Below are positions 18,601 through 27,282 of a DNA stretch of 40,000 nt, piece after piece. The notes beneath the pieces were generated by a model. The model saw only the letters and a program-made list of their open reading frames with translations, was not told the origin of the DNA and ran no database searches. The translations under genes and the position numbers were made by a program. This stretch comes from Prorocentrum cordatum (taxonomy: Eukaryota; Sar; Dinophyceae; Prorocentrales; Prorocentraceae), in assembly GCA_963575745.1 (NCBI GenBank), contig CAUYUJ010015721.1:1-40000 (forward strand), given 5' to 3'. Positions within the stretch are counted from its first letter, which is position 1; each line of letters begins with the position of its first letter.

Positions 18601-19180
18601 ACACGTGTGTGTGTGTGCGTGCGTGTACGCGAGGTGCGTGGCGGGGGGGGGGGGGGTGATGGTGGGGTAGTGGGTAGTAGTTGCGGCGGTGGCGGTGTGC
18701 GAGGTGGAGGTGTTGGCGGTGGTGGGGGAGGCGGCCACCACAACCACCACAACCACCACAACCACCACAACCACCACAACCACCACAACCACCACAACCA
18801 CCACCCACCACCCACCACCCACCACCCACCACCCCGACCACCGCGACCGCTACTACCATCAGCACCACCACACCACCACTATATAACACCAGCCACACAC
18901 ACATGTGCACACACACACGCGACGCACACGCATGCACGCAGCACGCTCACCACCACCATAACGATCGACCTTCCCCCCCCTCCTTCCGCGCACCCGCTCC
19001 AGGACGAGGAGCGTAGTGGGGATGTGGAAGAGAAAAGGTGCGTGCATGCGTGTGCGTGTGAGTGGTGGTGGTGGTGGTCGTGGTGGTGTTGGTGGTGGTA
19101 GTGGCGTTGATCGTGGTGGTGGTGGTGCGGGGGAGCGGGTGGGTCATGAAGGGTGTGCCCGTGTGTGCGTGTGCGTGTGT
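17990..19180. repeat. GGT/GT-rich then CCA/CA-rich low-complexity region with an inverted arrangement
   Basis: G/T-rich sequence (GGTGGT, GTGTGT) fills about 18010-18725. It switches abruptly to C/A-rich sequence (CCACAA, then CACACA) at about 18730-18960, and back to GGT units at 19060-19180. The (GT)n at 18565-18600 and the (CA)n at 18894-18925 are mirror partners about the switch point. Frames encode Val, Gly, His or Thr runs on all sides and are not genes. Confidence 0.85.
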
Positions 19181-19507
19181 GGTGGCGGGGAGAACTAGTG
19201 ATGATTGCGTTCGCAACGTCGTATCCGCGCGTGCGCATGTGCGGAGACCTTCTGGGGGAAACCGTCGCGCGGCGCTCCATGGGCCACGTTCAAATAACAA
19301 GATGATTGGCATGGAAATGTCTTGTTTCTGTGATTATCAAGAAATTCTTGATATATCAATGCCCGCGGCGTCAAAAAACAATGAAATTGCATGATAACAG
19401 TGACGGATAACAAGGATCTCTTGTTATTCATACCCAAAAGCTTGCGTTCATTGGGCGATCTGTGTTAAATATCAAGACCTTTTGTTTTTTAACCAGATCT
19501 CGAGCCT
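19181..19507. other. Gene-free stretch with small palindromes
   Basis: AT-richer than its flanks. Small near-palindromes include TATCAAGAAATTCTTGATA (about 19337-19355) and AACAAGGATCTCTTGTT (about 19409-19425). No gene supported. Confidence 0.5.
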
Positions 19508-19700
19508 CTGGGTGGTGCCGGTGCCGGTGCCAGTGCCGGTGCCGGTGCCGGTGCTGGTGGCCGGTGCCGGTGGCCAATAGCCGGTGCTGGTGCCAGTGCC
19601 GGGGCTGGTGCCGGTGCCGGCGCTGCCTGAAGGCATTTGAAGTTAGTAACTGTTAGGCGGAGTTATAACTTAGTTATAACTCATTTATAAAAGTTAGCAT
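19508..19700. repeat. GGTGCC hexamer array followed by TTATAAC-rich sequence
   Basis: GGTGCC units with variants run 19508-19625. An AT-rich stretch with TTATAACTTAGTTATAACTC and GTTAGC motifs runs to about 19700. The same pairing, in the opposite order, occurs at 34100-34312. Confidence 0.8.
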
Positions 19701-19857
19701 GTTGATTTATTTCGGATAACATGATAGTGTTTCGGCTAACATATACTTGATTTTGGGGCGTTCAATGTTGTTTCAATTTCGATGTTGTGTTTCTTGCGGG
19801 ATGTTTTGAAGATGTATTCATTGATGTGAAGATGTATACTTCTACATCGCAAACGCG

Positions 19858-21951
19858 TCAGCATTCCAATTTGCGATACTCAACTGGCCAAATGCAAGTG
19901 ATTGCATCGCCGAGACGCCTGTTAATCACAGGGTGCCTCAGCGAGTCCAAAGGAATGAGCACGGGATTATTATCTTCGTCTATGGAGTACCTAGAATAGT
20001 AATCTGCGCTGTGCACGTGCCGAGTCTGCAATTCCAAGACTAAGCATAGAGGCCCTGAGGGCGCAGTCTCTGTGTCACAATCTACATGGAACCAGACCTG
20101 CACGGCTGCATGTCCTGCAGCACGTCCCAGCAAGCATATGTCTCCTCTATGGATCGGCCCGTACTTGGTCCACGCCGTGAGGCTCGATGATGCCGATTGC
20201 GTTTGCGGACGCAACTCCTTCAAGACGCCCATGAGCTTCTTGGTGGCGGCTACGGGGTCGACCAGCGTCGTTGAGATGCTGAAGTGCTCCATGTCGTAAC
20301 TGTGCTGCGCCGTGAGCTGCATCATCAATGACTTCTCGGGGGTCCTCATGCACAGATGGTCCTTTGCAAACTTCTTGCAAACTTTGTGCTTCCGCTCGTG
20401 GACGAAGCAGTTCAAGGGTCCGAATTTGAAGTACATGTCGGCAAGATGAGTTGCCATATGGCGTTTGTAAACCCAATATTTAGTCCCGTATGTGCGCGTG
20501 TGTAGCTCCAAATGCTTCATCACGGCGACATCCAGCTCACGTGCAGTCGCGAGGCCCCTGGACGAGAGAATAACCATGTCAATGGCATCGCACAGTGCAA
20601 GTAAACTTGCAATATGACCCGAGATGGTGCCTGCATCAGGCAGCTTGGCAATGACTTGCCTGATGAAGTGCGCCAGCACGGGAATCATAGACAGCTCTTG
20701 CGATGCGTTTGCTTGTAGTTCGCCCTGTGCGAACACGGCATTGGCGGCATGAAACTTGCGGGGCCATGTCCAATTTGAAAGATAGTCGTTGAGATCTTCG
20801 GCGCTGCAGAGTTTGCAAACCGCCTTGTTCTCAGTGAAAGCTTTCACTTCTTTAGCTACGATGCCATTGACGCTATAGATGTGCATCCAATCGAAGCAGA
20901 GGAGCGACATGACACCGTAGGCGAGGTTGGCGTCCAAGGCAACGTGCGTCGGATGAAAGTTCCAACCCTTTAGCTGCGTGATCTCCTTCCACTTGTTGTC
21001 GCTAATCTCACCGCGGTCGTGCCTCTCCCAGTCGGGGCGTAGCCTTTCCAAGATAGCAACGATCTGCGCGTCTGTGTTGACGACGCGTTTGCTTCTGTCG
21101 AGGCATGCGTCCGATATAAATGTACCAGACGTGTCGTGCGACGCATAGTCGAACTTCTGGTTGAGCACGTTCCTGCAGATGGCACACGGTTTGGTGCCCG
21201 CGTGCCCTTTGTTCATGTGGAATTCACGGAGGGCTTCTTCGTCGCCCACAGTGCAGCCCAACCTCGCGATTATAGTCGCGTGCCTTGTGGCATCCCCTGC
21301 TTCTGACACGTCCAAGATAACTCCAGTCGTACGAAAGTTCACCCCGCCAGACGTATTGAACATGAGCTCGTTGCACGTCATTGCAACCGACTGCCCGATC
21401 CCTCCAGGCATGTCCCTCACTTTGGAAACCCGAGCGGTGCTGAGCACGAGCCATGCGTCTTCGTCCTGCAAAAACTCATCGAACTCTAGAAACGACCAGT
21501 ATACAGCATCCACCCCTCGGTGGTCTTTGCCCTTGGCCAACGGGTCACGCGGTGAGATACCGTCGAAATATAAGCAGATGCGCCATGGGGATGCTAGGGA
21601 GCACGGGTGCTTGGCGAGCTGGCGGCGCAACAGATCTCTGAACCCCTTACTCCGTTTCGCCGTCGAGTACAAGTACGGGCCAGGGGCGCACGCCCAGTTC
21701 TTGAAGCTCTTACCGCTGTTCAATGGCATATCAATGCCGACAAGCACGTCACCGTACTGGTTCGATTCGGCACCGATTAATTTCTGCCTTGCGCTGTACT
21801 GCGCATAACGCGAAATGTTACCTGGTATACCATTATCTCGTACGTACTTGAGAATGTATGTAAGACTCCGCTCAGATACATATGGGCCTCTGTGTAACTC
21901 AATCAGTGCTTCGGCGTCTGTCTTGCGACGCTTCGGTGGCCCCGCCGACAT
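19858..21951 (-). CDS. Transposase-like protein (697 aa), dinoflagellate repeated family
   Basis: ATG 21951 follows two bases after the SL relic, so I prefer it to the longer frame from 22011 that translates the relic. The N terminus carries a basic PPKRRKTDAEAL (possible nuclear signal). Blocks: LYFDGISPRDPLAKGKDHRG and VYWSFLEFDEF (about residues 125-160), FNTSGGVNFRTTGVILDVSE, a zinc-type KPCAICRN near residue 260, and LLCFDWMHIYSVNGIVAKEV near residue 350. FVHERKHKVCKKFAKDHLC and PTHEKSL-like helical segments follow. The CxxC followed by D-x-x-H (DWMH) repeats the order in the 628-aa protein, where the motif is DVLH, and recalls Tnp2/CACTA transposases. That relation is an inference. Single exon with no frameshift, so it may be an active or recent copy. 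Confidence 0.75.
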   Translation of the reverse strand: MSAGPPKRRKTDAEALIELHRGPYVSERSLTYILKYVRDNGIPGNISRYAQYSARQKLIGAESNQYGDVLVGIDMPLNSGKSFKNWACAPGPYLYSTAKRSKGFRDLLRRQLAKHPCSLASPWRICLYFDGISPRDPLAKGKDHRGVDAVYWSFLEFDEFLQDEDAWLVLSTARVSKVRDMPGGIGQSVAMTCNELMFNTSGGVNFRTTGVILDVSEAGDATRHATIIARLGCTVGDEEALREFHMNKGHAGTKPCAICRNVLNQKFDYASHDTSGTFISDACLDRSKRVVNTDAQIVAILERLRPDWERHDRGEISDNKWKEITQLKGWNFHPTHVALDANLAYGVMSLLCFDWMHIYSVNGIVAKEVKAFTENKAVCKLCSAEDLNDYLSNWTWPRKFHAANAVFAQGELQANASQELSMIPVLAHFIRQVIAKLPDAGTISGHIASLLALCDAIDMVILSSRGLATARELDVAVMKHLELHTRTYGTKYWVYKRHMATHLADMYFKFGPLNCFVHERKHKVCKKFAKDHLCMRTPEKSLMMQLTAQHSYDMEHFSISTTLVDPVAATKKLMGVLKELRPQTQSASSSLTAWTKYGPIHRGDICLLGRAAGHAAVQVWFHVDCDTETAPSGPLCLVLELQTRHVHSADYYSRYSIDEDNNPVLIPLDSLRHPVINRRLGDAITCIWPVEYRKLEC

Positions 21952-21953
21952 GG

Positions 21954-21974
21954 CTTGAGCCAAAACTGCTACTG
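21954..21974 (-). other. Spliced-leader (DinoSL) relic
   Basis: CTTGAGCCAAAACTGCTACT plus G, 18/21 to the reverse complement of DinoSL. It ends two bases from the ATG of the 697-aa gene. Confidence 0.85.
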
Positions 21975-22172
21975 AGTGATGGTAGCATGAATGCGATATC
22001 TGCAATCGCAACAGAGGATTGTGCGACGGGTGCCCCTCGCATACGATGGAACAACGACTTGCATTTTACATTGCACCATGCAGGCATACATGAACAATGC
22101 ACACAAGCGTTATAGCACAGCGAAACAAATCGCGAGAAGTCGCGATCGGCGATGAGCAGAGCAGACAAGCGG

Positions 22173-23636
22173 CTACGAGCGCTCGTCTATGAACTTCATC
22201 GCCTTGGTGAAAGCCTCCTGGCGCGTGCTGCCCGTGCCCCAGCGGATGCGCCTGTCGGACCGCCCCAGGACAGCCCTGTACTGGGACTTGTCTGGCTGCG
22301 TGAGTATATACCCCGCGCGGTACTCGATCTTCGGGGCCCCCGCCAGCGGGGCCTTGGGCAGCGGCTTCGGCTTCGCCGTGGGCCTCGGCTTCGCCGAGGG
22401 CCTCCGCATGACCACCTTCATGGCCTTCTTCGGCGGGGCGCCCTTCATGACCTTCTTCGGCGGGCCCCCCTCCTCGTCGGCGAGTTCGTCGCCATCGTCG
22501 TCGGCGCCCTCGAAGACATCGGCATCGCCCCCAGCAGCTGCTGGACGTTTACTCAGGGCCACGGCCTCCTTACGCTTGCGCATTGTCTTGCGAAGCGCTG
22601 CCTCCTCATCAGATAAGTCGCCGAGCGGGGCGGGCATTCCTCCCGCGGCTGGTGGGGCCGCAGGCGGGGGCGCCTCCTGTGGTGAGGGCGCATCTCGCGG
22701 TGGCGCTTTGGGCTTCGGCATCATCCCTGGCGGAGGCGACCAAGAGTGTGACGATTGGCCAGGCACCATCCCTGGCGGAGGCACCATTCCTGGATGAGCG
22801 TACATATGGTACGCGTTCATCGTCCCGTACATGGATTGGTAGGCGCCGAAGTCGCAAATGGCGGGAGGCGGGGCGGTCGGCGGCGGCGGGGCGGGGCGGT
22901 CGTCCCGCACTTGCTTGGCCGCTTGCTTGCCGCCCTTCATCAAGCGACTGCTCAGTCGCACGAAGTCGGACTCGTCGATGTACCAGTCCTGCCCGCGTGG
23001 CGGGTCTCCCTCGGGGTACGCGGTATAGTGCCACGATTCGCTCTCGAGGGAGTCTGGAGAATCGTATTCCCATATAGTTCTGTGTTTCCAGTCTCGTGCC
23101 TTCATGGTAGCCAGCTCCAGCTTGACCTGCACCAGGATGTCGTACCACATGTCGTTGGTAACGCCAGTGAGTTGGGACGATACCACCGCTGCGAGTTGAC
23201 CCTTGCTCCCCTCGGACAGAGTGCACATACCGATCGCATGGGCCCTCTTGCACACCATGGCGATCATCGCCTTCTGCGACATGTCGCCGCTCTTTAACTT
23301 GGTCGCCTCAGACGCCGAAAGGAAGCGCGAGAATGCAGTTACCTTCTGCCACTTCTTATCTGCGGTGCTGGTCAGCACACCCGTCTTCTGCCCTACCGCC
23401 GTGCAGATTTCTGCAATCTGATCAGGGGACCAGTCTGGGAGCGCATTGTCCCGAATTGTGCCCACCAAGAGCGCAGCGTCGTCAGTGCTGATCGTTCCGA
23501 AGGATCGCACTCTCGACAACAGCGACTGCATCTGGTTGTCGGCGCATGTCTTTGCGTCGAGTCCGCAGCCGACTTGGGCATGATGCCAATCAATCATATG
23601 ATTGAGTTCGGCCAGCACATCACGTATCGACGTCAT
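22173..23636 (-). CDS. Unrecognised protein, 487 aa, SL-marked retrogene with Pro-rich and basic linker
   Basis: The start is placed at ATG 23636 (MTSIRDVLAELNHMIDWHHA), downstream of the SL relic at 23680-23700. Residues 1-210 look globular and helical (LVGTIRDNALPDWSPDQIAE; WYDILVQVKLELATMKARDW). A Pro/Met/Gly-rich stretch (MVPPPGMVPGQ and similar), an acidic patch and a Lys/Arg/Pro-rich linker (KKAMKVVMRRPSAKPRPTAK) follow. The last 50 residues form a compact block (YRAGYILTQPDKSQYRAVLG; IRWGTGSTRQEAFTKAMKF). The R-x-G-T...EAxxKA pattern loosely recalls AP2-like DNA-binding domains, but I would not assign it without a profile search. No intron. The basic Arg-Pro motif is shared with the protein at 16426-17622. 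Confidence 0.7.
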   Translation of the reverse strand: MTSIRDVLAELNHMIDWHHAQVGCGLDAKTCADNQMQSLLSRVRSFGTISTDDAALLVGTIRDNALPDWSPDQIAEICTAVGQKTGVLTSTADKKWQKVTAFSRFLSASEATKLKSGDMSQKAMIAMVCKRAHAIGMCTLSEGSKGQLAAVVSSQLTGVTNDMWYDILVQVKLELATMKARDWKHRTIWEYDSPDSLESESWHYTAYPEGDPPRGQDWYIDESDFVRLSSRLMKGGKQAAKQVRDDRPAPPPPTAPPPAICDFGAYQSMYGTMNAYHMYAHPGMVPPPGMVPGQSSHSWSPPPGMMPKPKAPPRDAPSPQEAPPPAAPPAAGGMPAPLGDLSDEEAALRKTMRKRKEAVALSKRPAAAGGDADVFEGADDDGDELADEEGGPPKKVMKGAPPKKAMKVVMRRPSAKPRPTAKPKPLPKAPLAGAPKIEYRAGYILTQPDKSQYRAVLGRSDRRIRWGTGSTRQEAFTKAMKFIDERS

Positions 23637-23679
23637 TGCTGCTACGCAGCAGAAAGCGATATGTAAGTTCGCAAAACTG

Positions 23680-23700
23680 TTTGAGCCAAACTGGTTACGG
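23680..23700 (-). other. Spliced-leader (DinoSL) relic
   Basis: TTTGAGCCAAACTGGTTACG plus G, 18/21 to the reverse complement of DinoSL. It lies 43 bases 5' of ATG 23636. Confidence 0.8.
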
Positions 23701-24018
23701 AGCCCACGACGATGACGCGTGCACGCTTGGCGATGAGGCAAAGGTCAACAGGGGTGTCGAACAAACCAACAGCGCGAGGGTTGGTAGTCCTCTCGGGGGG
23801 GTGGTAGTCCTCTCGGGGGGCGGGGGGGGGGGTCAGCCATCGTCGTCGCCACGGCTGGGCGCAGCTTGACAAACACTGACTTGGATGGGTCCACCCCCTT
23901 GCTCGGCATGCTAATCAGATGTAAGGCATGATTGGCGTGACCACTGATCATTTGACGTGGACCATTGCGAATCTGAACACATCATCGCACTTGCGAAGCC
24001 TCGCCCGACACGGCCCCA

Positions 24019-24462
24019 TCAGCGCGGCATGCGCTCTGATTTGATGCTCGCGTGCTGCTCGCACGCGTTCTCCCACTCAGCGTGGGCATCGATGCGATCA
24101 CCGATCGACTCCATCCACTCGCTCTTGGCCTCCTCCATCTTCTTCTTGGCGGCCTCGAACTTCTTGAACTTCTCGAGAACCTGGGAATCGTGCGCTAAAA
24201 CAAAACACACATATACAGGGCACAGGCATTCAATGCCACCAAATTCAAATGCAATTGCAATTTCTAGTGCGGCGGCTAATGTCATTGCAATGAGTGTTTA
24301 ACGTGTTTTCACACACGGGGCCACCTTCTTCGATGCACACAAGAACTCGGCCTTGCATGCTACCTTGGTGATGTTAGCGTTGGTCAGCCTGACATGTTTG
24401 TCCTCCTTCCAGTCCTGGCGAGCCTGGGCATCCATCGCGATCGTCTTGCGGGACTTGCCCAT
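24019..24462 (-). CDS. Small spliced coiled-coil protein, about 107 aa (exons 24462-24315, 24194-24019)
   Basis: Exon 1 starts at ATG 24462 (MGKSRKTIAMDAQARQDWKE) and ends ...KKVAP plus one base. The donor is CCGT|GTGTGAAA. The 120-base intron ends TTTTAG and joins in phase to exon 2 (HDSQVLEKFKKFEAAKKKME), which stops after KSERMPR. Reading straight through meets a stop nine bases past the donor, so splicing is needed. The product is basic at the N terminus and strongly helical with Lys/Glu heptads. Exon 2 resembles exon 2 of the next gene (KKFEAAKKKMEEAKSEW versus KAYEKAKKKAEDAEYAW), so the two are tandem paralogues. No convincing SL relic upstream. Function unknown. Confidence 0.55.
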
Positions 24463-24708
24463 TGCCCCTCCACAACTGAAACGATAACTTGTGCAAAACC
24501 TATTGCAACTGAGCCGATAAGCCACACATCCCCCACTCCCCCCTAACAATTGACCCCAGATTTGCAATGGTTGCAACGCTGCCCCGACGAGCTCGATCCA
24601 GGCATTGTTTTCTTAGCGCATGGCGCGAAGCGCCCGCCCTCCCCGCGACAGGCACAACTCTTGGGAAACGGTGTTTACACACTCGGACCTAATTGCGTAT
24701 CCACGCAC

Positions 24709-25303
24709 TCACGCGCCGAAGCCTAAGGCCTTGCGCCCCCGTGCTCTGTACAAGCCCCCTGTGTCGATTACCAGCTTCCTTGCCCGATCGTGCTGCCCAT
24801 GCAAGTCCACGGCGTGCTCACACGCTTGCAGCCAAGCGTACTCGGCGTCCTCGGCCTTTTTCTTGGCCTTCTCGTACGCCTTGAAGCACTGCATCACCTC
24901 ACACCGAACGGGCGGGGCATGTCGGATGGTGGGGGAGGGGGGGGGGGGAAATAGGTGTGGCGATAGGCGTCACCACGCCCGCCGTGAGACGCACAACCAG
25001 GCGGGATCACGCCGACAACATCAGACACACCCCACAACCTAGCCCAGAACTATCATATCACGCCGCTCTTCTAGTGTACATACACCGCACCAAACAACAA
25101 TATCATATCTGCATGCATATGCAAGCATGTCCCGACAGCGCGCGGCGCGGCGACAAGGTCGCCTTGCGGTCCATCTGCTTCGCCTTCTTGAGGCTGTTGG
25201 CCTTGTGCTTGATGGCGGTGTCAAGCTGCTGGTTCCTAAACAGTATATCCTCATGGCGATGCAGGGCTCGGAGTGCTTTGATATCTTCATGCATGCGCGG
25301 CAT
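24709..25303 (-). CDS. Small spliced coiled-coil protein, about 109 aa (exons 25303-25163, 24897-24709)
   Basis: Exon 1 runs from ATG 25303 (MPRMHEDIKALRALHRHEDI) to ...KKAKQMDRK. Exon 2 begins VMQCFKAYEKAKKKAEDAEY and stops after GRKALGFGA. The acceptor (GTGTGAG|GTGATG at 24898) is clear. The only in-phase donor I find is AAG|GCGACC at 25162, a GC-AG intron of 265 bases, a class known in dinoflagellates. The donor is therefore less certain than the exons. The product is a charged helix throughout. Exon 2 is paralogous to that of the gene at 24019-24462. A decayed SL-like motif lies about 30 bases upstream of the ATG. Confidence 0.5.
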
Positions 25304-25333
25304 TGTGGCTATAGAGAAGAGAGACGGGCGCGA

Positions 25334-25353
25334 TCTGTGCCAGAACGCTGCGA
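25334..25353 (-). other. Possible decayed spliced-leader relic
   Basis: CTGTGCCAGAACGCTGCGA resembles the DinoSL reverse complement over its GCCAAAA..GCTACG core, with several mismatches and one gap. It is supported mainly by its position 5' of ATG 25303. Confidence 0.3.
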
Positions 25354-25374
25354 CGATGATCGCATCCGTCGACG

Positions 25375-25905
25375 ATGTGCGATCGCTGTCTGAGCAGCGT
25401 GATCTCCACCGCCCCCGTCCTCGTCATCATTGGTATCCTCGTCCTCATCCTCCCCGCCATCCTCCGTATATGTTGGTGCAGAACGGTTATCAGCCCAGCC
25501 CGCCCACCGTCGACCTCCCCGCCCGAATTGGCGTCAATTGGTGACGGCTCGTCATCGGCTTATGCTGGTGGTGGATCGTGGCGGAGCGGCCCCGTCGAGG
25601 ATACGGCGGACCGCATGGTTGCTGATATGAACCAGCAGCTCGAGTCGGCTGATGATCATCGCCGTGTGATCGTCTCCGTGGTTGATCGTGCCCTGAAGCA
25701 GCGCGATGACTACATCAAATGGCATGAGCAGATTCAGAGCAACGACGCCACGATCGAAGCTCAGAAGGCCACGATCGAGAGCCAGGCCGCCACTATCGCG
25801 AGCCAGGTCGCCACGATCGCGAACATTCGCGAGGGCCAGGGCCGCGTCGCGAACCTTCGCGAGGACCATGAGGGTCGCGATTGCGGGGATGATGGGCGGC
25901 GGTGA
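25375..25905 (+). CDS. Putative membrane-anchored coiled-coil protein, 176 aa
   Basis: This is one of the few plus-strand frames that looks coding. From ATG 25375 there is a hydrophobic segment (VLVIIGILVLILPAILRICW, about residues 15-34) and then a Pro/Ser/Gly spacer. A clear coiled-coil part follows: MNQQLESADDHRRVIVSVVD, KQRDDYIKWHEQIQSNDATI, then a near-heptad repeat of (A/E)xxATI. Third codon positions are mostly G or C across the coiled coil. It is head-to-head with the minus-strand gene at 25303 and ends where the GGCGAC array begins, so its C terminus may be truncated. A similar helical segment is present in broken form at 29800-30185. The start could lie at the later Met (25617) if the membrane segment is not real. 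Confidence 0.45.
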   Translation: MCDRCLSSVISTAPVLVIIGILVLILPAILRICWCRTVISPARPPSTSPPELASIGDGSSSAYAGGGSWRSGPVEDTADRMVADMNQQLESADDHRRVIVSVVDRALKQRDDYIKWHEQIQSNDATIEAQKATIESQAATIASQVATIANIREGQGRVANLREDHEGRDCGDDGRR

Positions 25906-25924
25906 GACGGCGCAGCCGATGCGG

Positions 25925-26108
25925 ATGATAAGGGCAACGGCGGCGACGGCGACGGCGGCGACGGCGACGGCGGCGGCGGCGGCGGCGACGGCGACGACGA
26001 CGGCGGCGACGGCGGCGGCGGCGACGGCGGCGACGGCGACGACGTCGGCGGCGACGAAGGCGGCGGACGACGACGACGACTGCGGCGGCGACGACCACGA
26101 TGCAGGAC

Positions 26109-26139
<31 letters not shown>

Positions 26140-26226
26140 GCGACAACGGCGACGGCGACGACGTCGGCGGCGACGAAGGCGGCGGACGACGACGACGACT
26201 GCGGCGGCGACGACGACGATGCGGGA

Positions 26227-26258
<32 letters not shown>

Positions 26259-26290
26259 GCGACGACGACGGCGGACGCCGACGACGACGA
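25925..26290. repeat. GGCGAC/GACGAC array
   Basis: GGCGAC hexamers and GACGAC runs, including a duplicated block (GTCGGCGGCGACGAAGGCGG at about 26043 and 26163). Frames give Asp, Arg, Thr or Ala runs. Confidence 0.9.
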
Positions 26291-26299
26291 CGGCGAATG

Positions 26300-26465
26300 C
26301 AACGCCTCAGGACACCTCAGGATACCTCAGGACACCTCAGGACACCTCTGAGATGACAACACCAGGGCGCCTCAGGACACCTCAGGGCATCTCTGAGCTG
26401 ACAACCCCAGGAGACCTCAGGACACCTCGGGACACCTCAGGACACCTCAGGACACCTCAGGATGC
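26300..26465. repeat. 10-base CCTCAGGACA tandem repeat
   Basis: About a dozen CCTCAGGACA-like units, twice interrupted by CTCTGAG(A/C)TGACAAC. A GGA-rich stretch follows to about 26620. Confidence 0.85.
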
Positions 26466-26755
26466 TGAGGGGGACGAGGAGGAGGATGGAACTGGAGGAG
26501 GCGGAGGCGGATGAGGAGGAAGCAGGAGGAGGAGGAGGGGGAGGGGGAGGCAAAGGATGAGGAGGAGGAGGAGGAATAGGAGGAGGAAGGGATGAGAGGG
26601 AGGAGGGGGGAGGTCGATCGTTTCGCCGTCGATCGTGAGCCTCCGAAAAGTGCTCAGGGAAGCGGAGCGATCACGCTGAGCGGGAGCGACGCGTCGCTCA
26701 GCGATCGTCCAAAGGCCTCACGACCGATGCGATGAACACCTCTGAAGGTGGACCG

Positions 26756-27051
26756 AGAAGCGTCGCAGAGGGTACCACTGTCAGACGACACGCGCGTCGT
26801 CTTTGAGATTCTCAAAGACGACACGTTGTCGTCTTTGAGATTCTCAAAGACGACGCGCGTGTCGTCTTTGAGATTCTCAAAGACGACACGTTGGTAATAT
26901 TAAATCTAATAGAGATGTTGTCGTCTTTGAGATTCTCAAAGACGACACGCGTGTCGTCTTTGAGATTCTCAAAGACGACACGTTGTCGTCTTTGAGATTC
27001 TCAAAGACGACACCCGTGTCGTTTGACAGCGGTACCCTCTGCGACGATTCT
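26756..27051. mobile_element. Foldback element with six nested palindromes
   Basis: The outer inverted repeats are about 35 bases long. The left arm is AGAAGCGTCGCAGAGGGTAC continuing to about 26792. The right arm is its complement, ending GGTACCCTCTGCGACGATTC and T at 27051. About three bases differ. Inside are six copies of a 27-base palindrome (arms GTCGTCTTTGAGA and TCTCAAAGACGAC around a central T). They are arranged three and three about an AT-rich spacer (GTAATATTAAATCTAATAGA, about 26893-26912). No target duplication was recognised. Confidence 0.85.
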
Positions 27052-27169
27052 TAATCCGTATTCGTGGCAGCCCTCAGCTGCTGTGCACCCCCGCAGCTTC
27101 GGCGGCAACTCCTGTGCTGAGTCGCCGCCGTGGGAGCCTCAACCCCTTCCGACGGGGCACACCTCGCCG

Positions 27170-27199
27170 ACCACGCGACGACGACGACGACGACAACGC

Positions 27200-27239
<40 letters not shown>

Positions 27240-27250
27240 CACGACCACGA
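27170..27250. repeat. (GAC)n array
   Basis: GAC/ACG trinucleotides with few interruptions, just downstream of the stop of the Tyr/Gly-rich gene. Confidence 0.9.
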
Positions 27251-27282
27251 CGACACGGTGGTCGCCGACGTGTGCCCCGTGA

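Noticed and set aside
17990-19180. Val/Gly, His/Thr and Cys/Val frames over 100-350 aa
   Set aside because: Generated by GGT/CCA and GT/CA repeats.
24505-24526. SL-like TGAGCC motif upstream of the spliced gene at 24462
   Set aside because: About 10/21 positions match, too few to separate from chance.
26756-27051. CRISPR-like array of regularly spaced repeats
   Set aside because: Repeats are palindromic, spacers are short and not unique, and outer inverted arms make it a foldback element in a eukaryotic genome.
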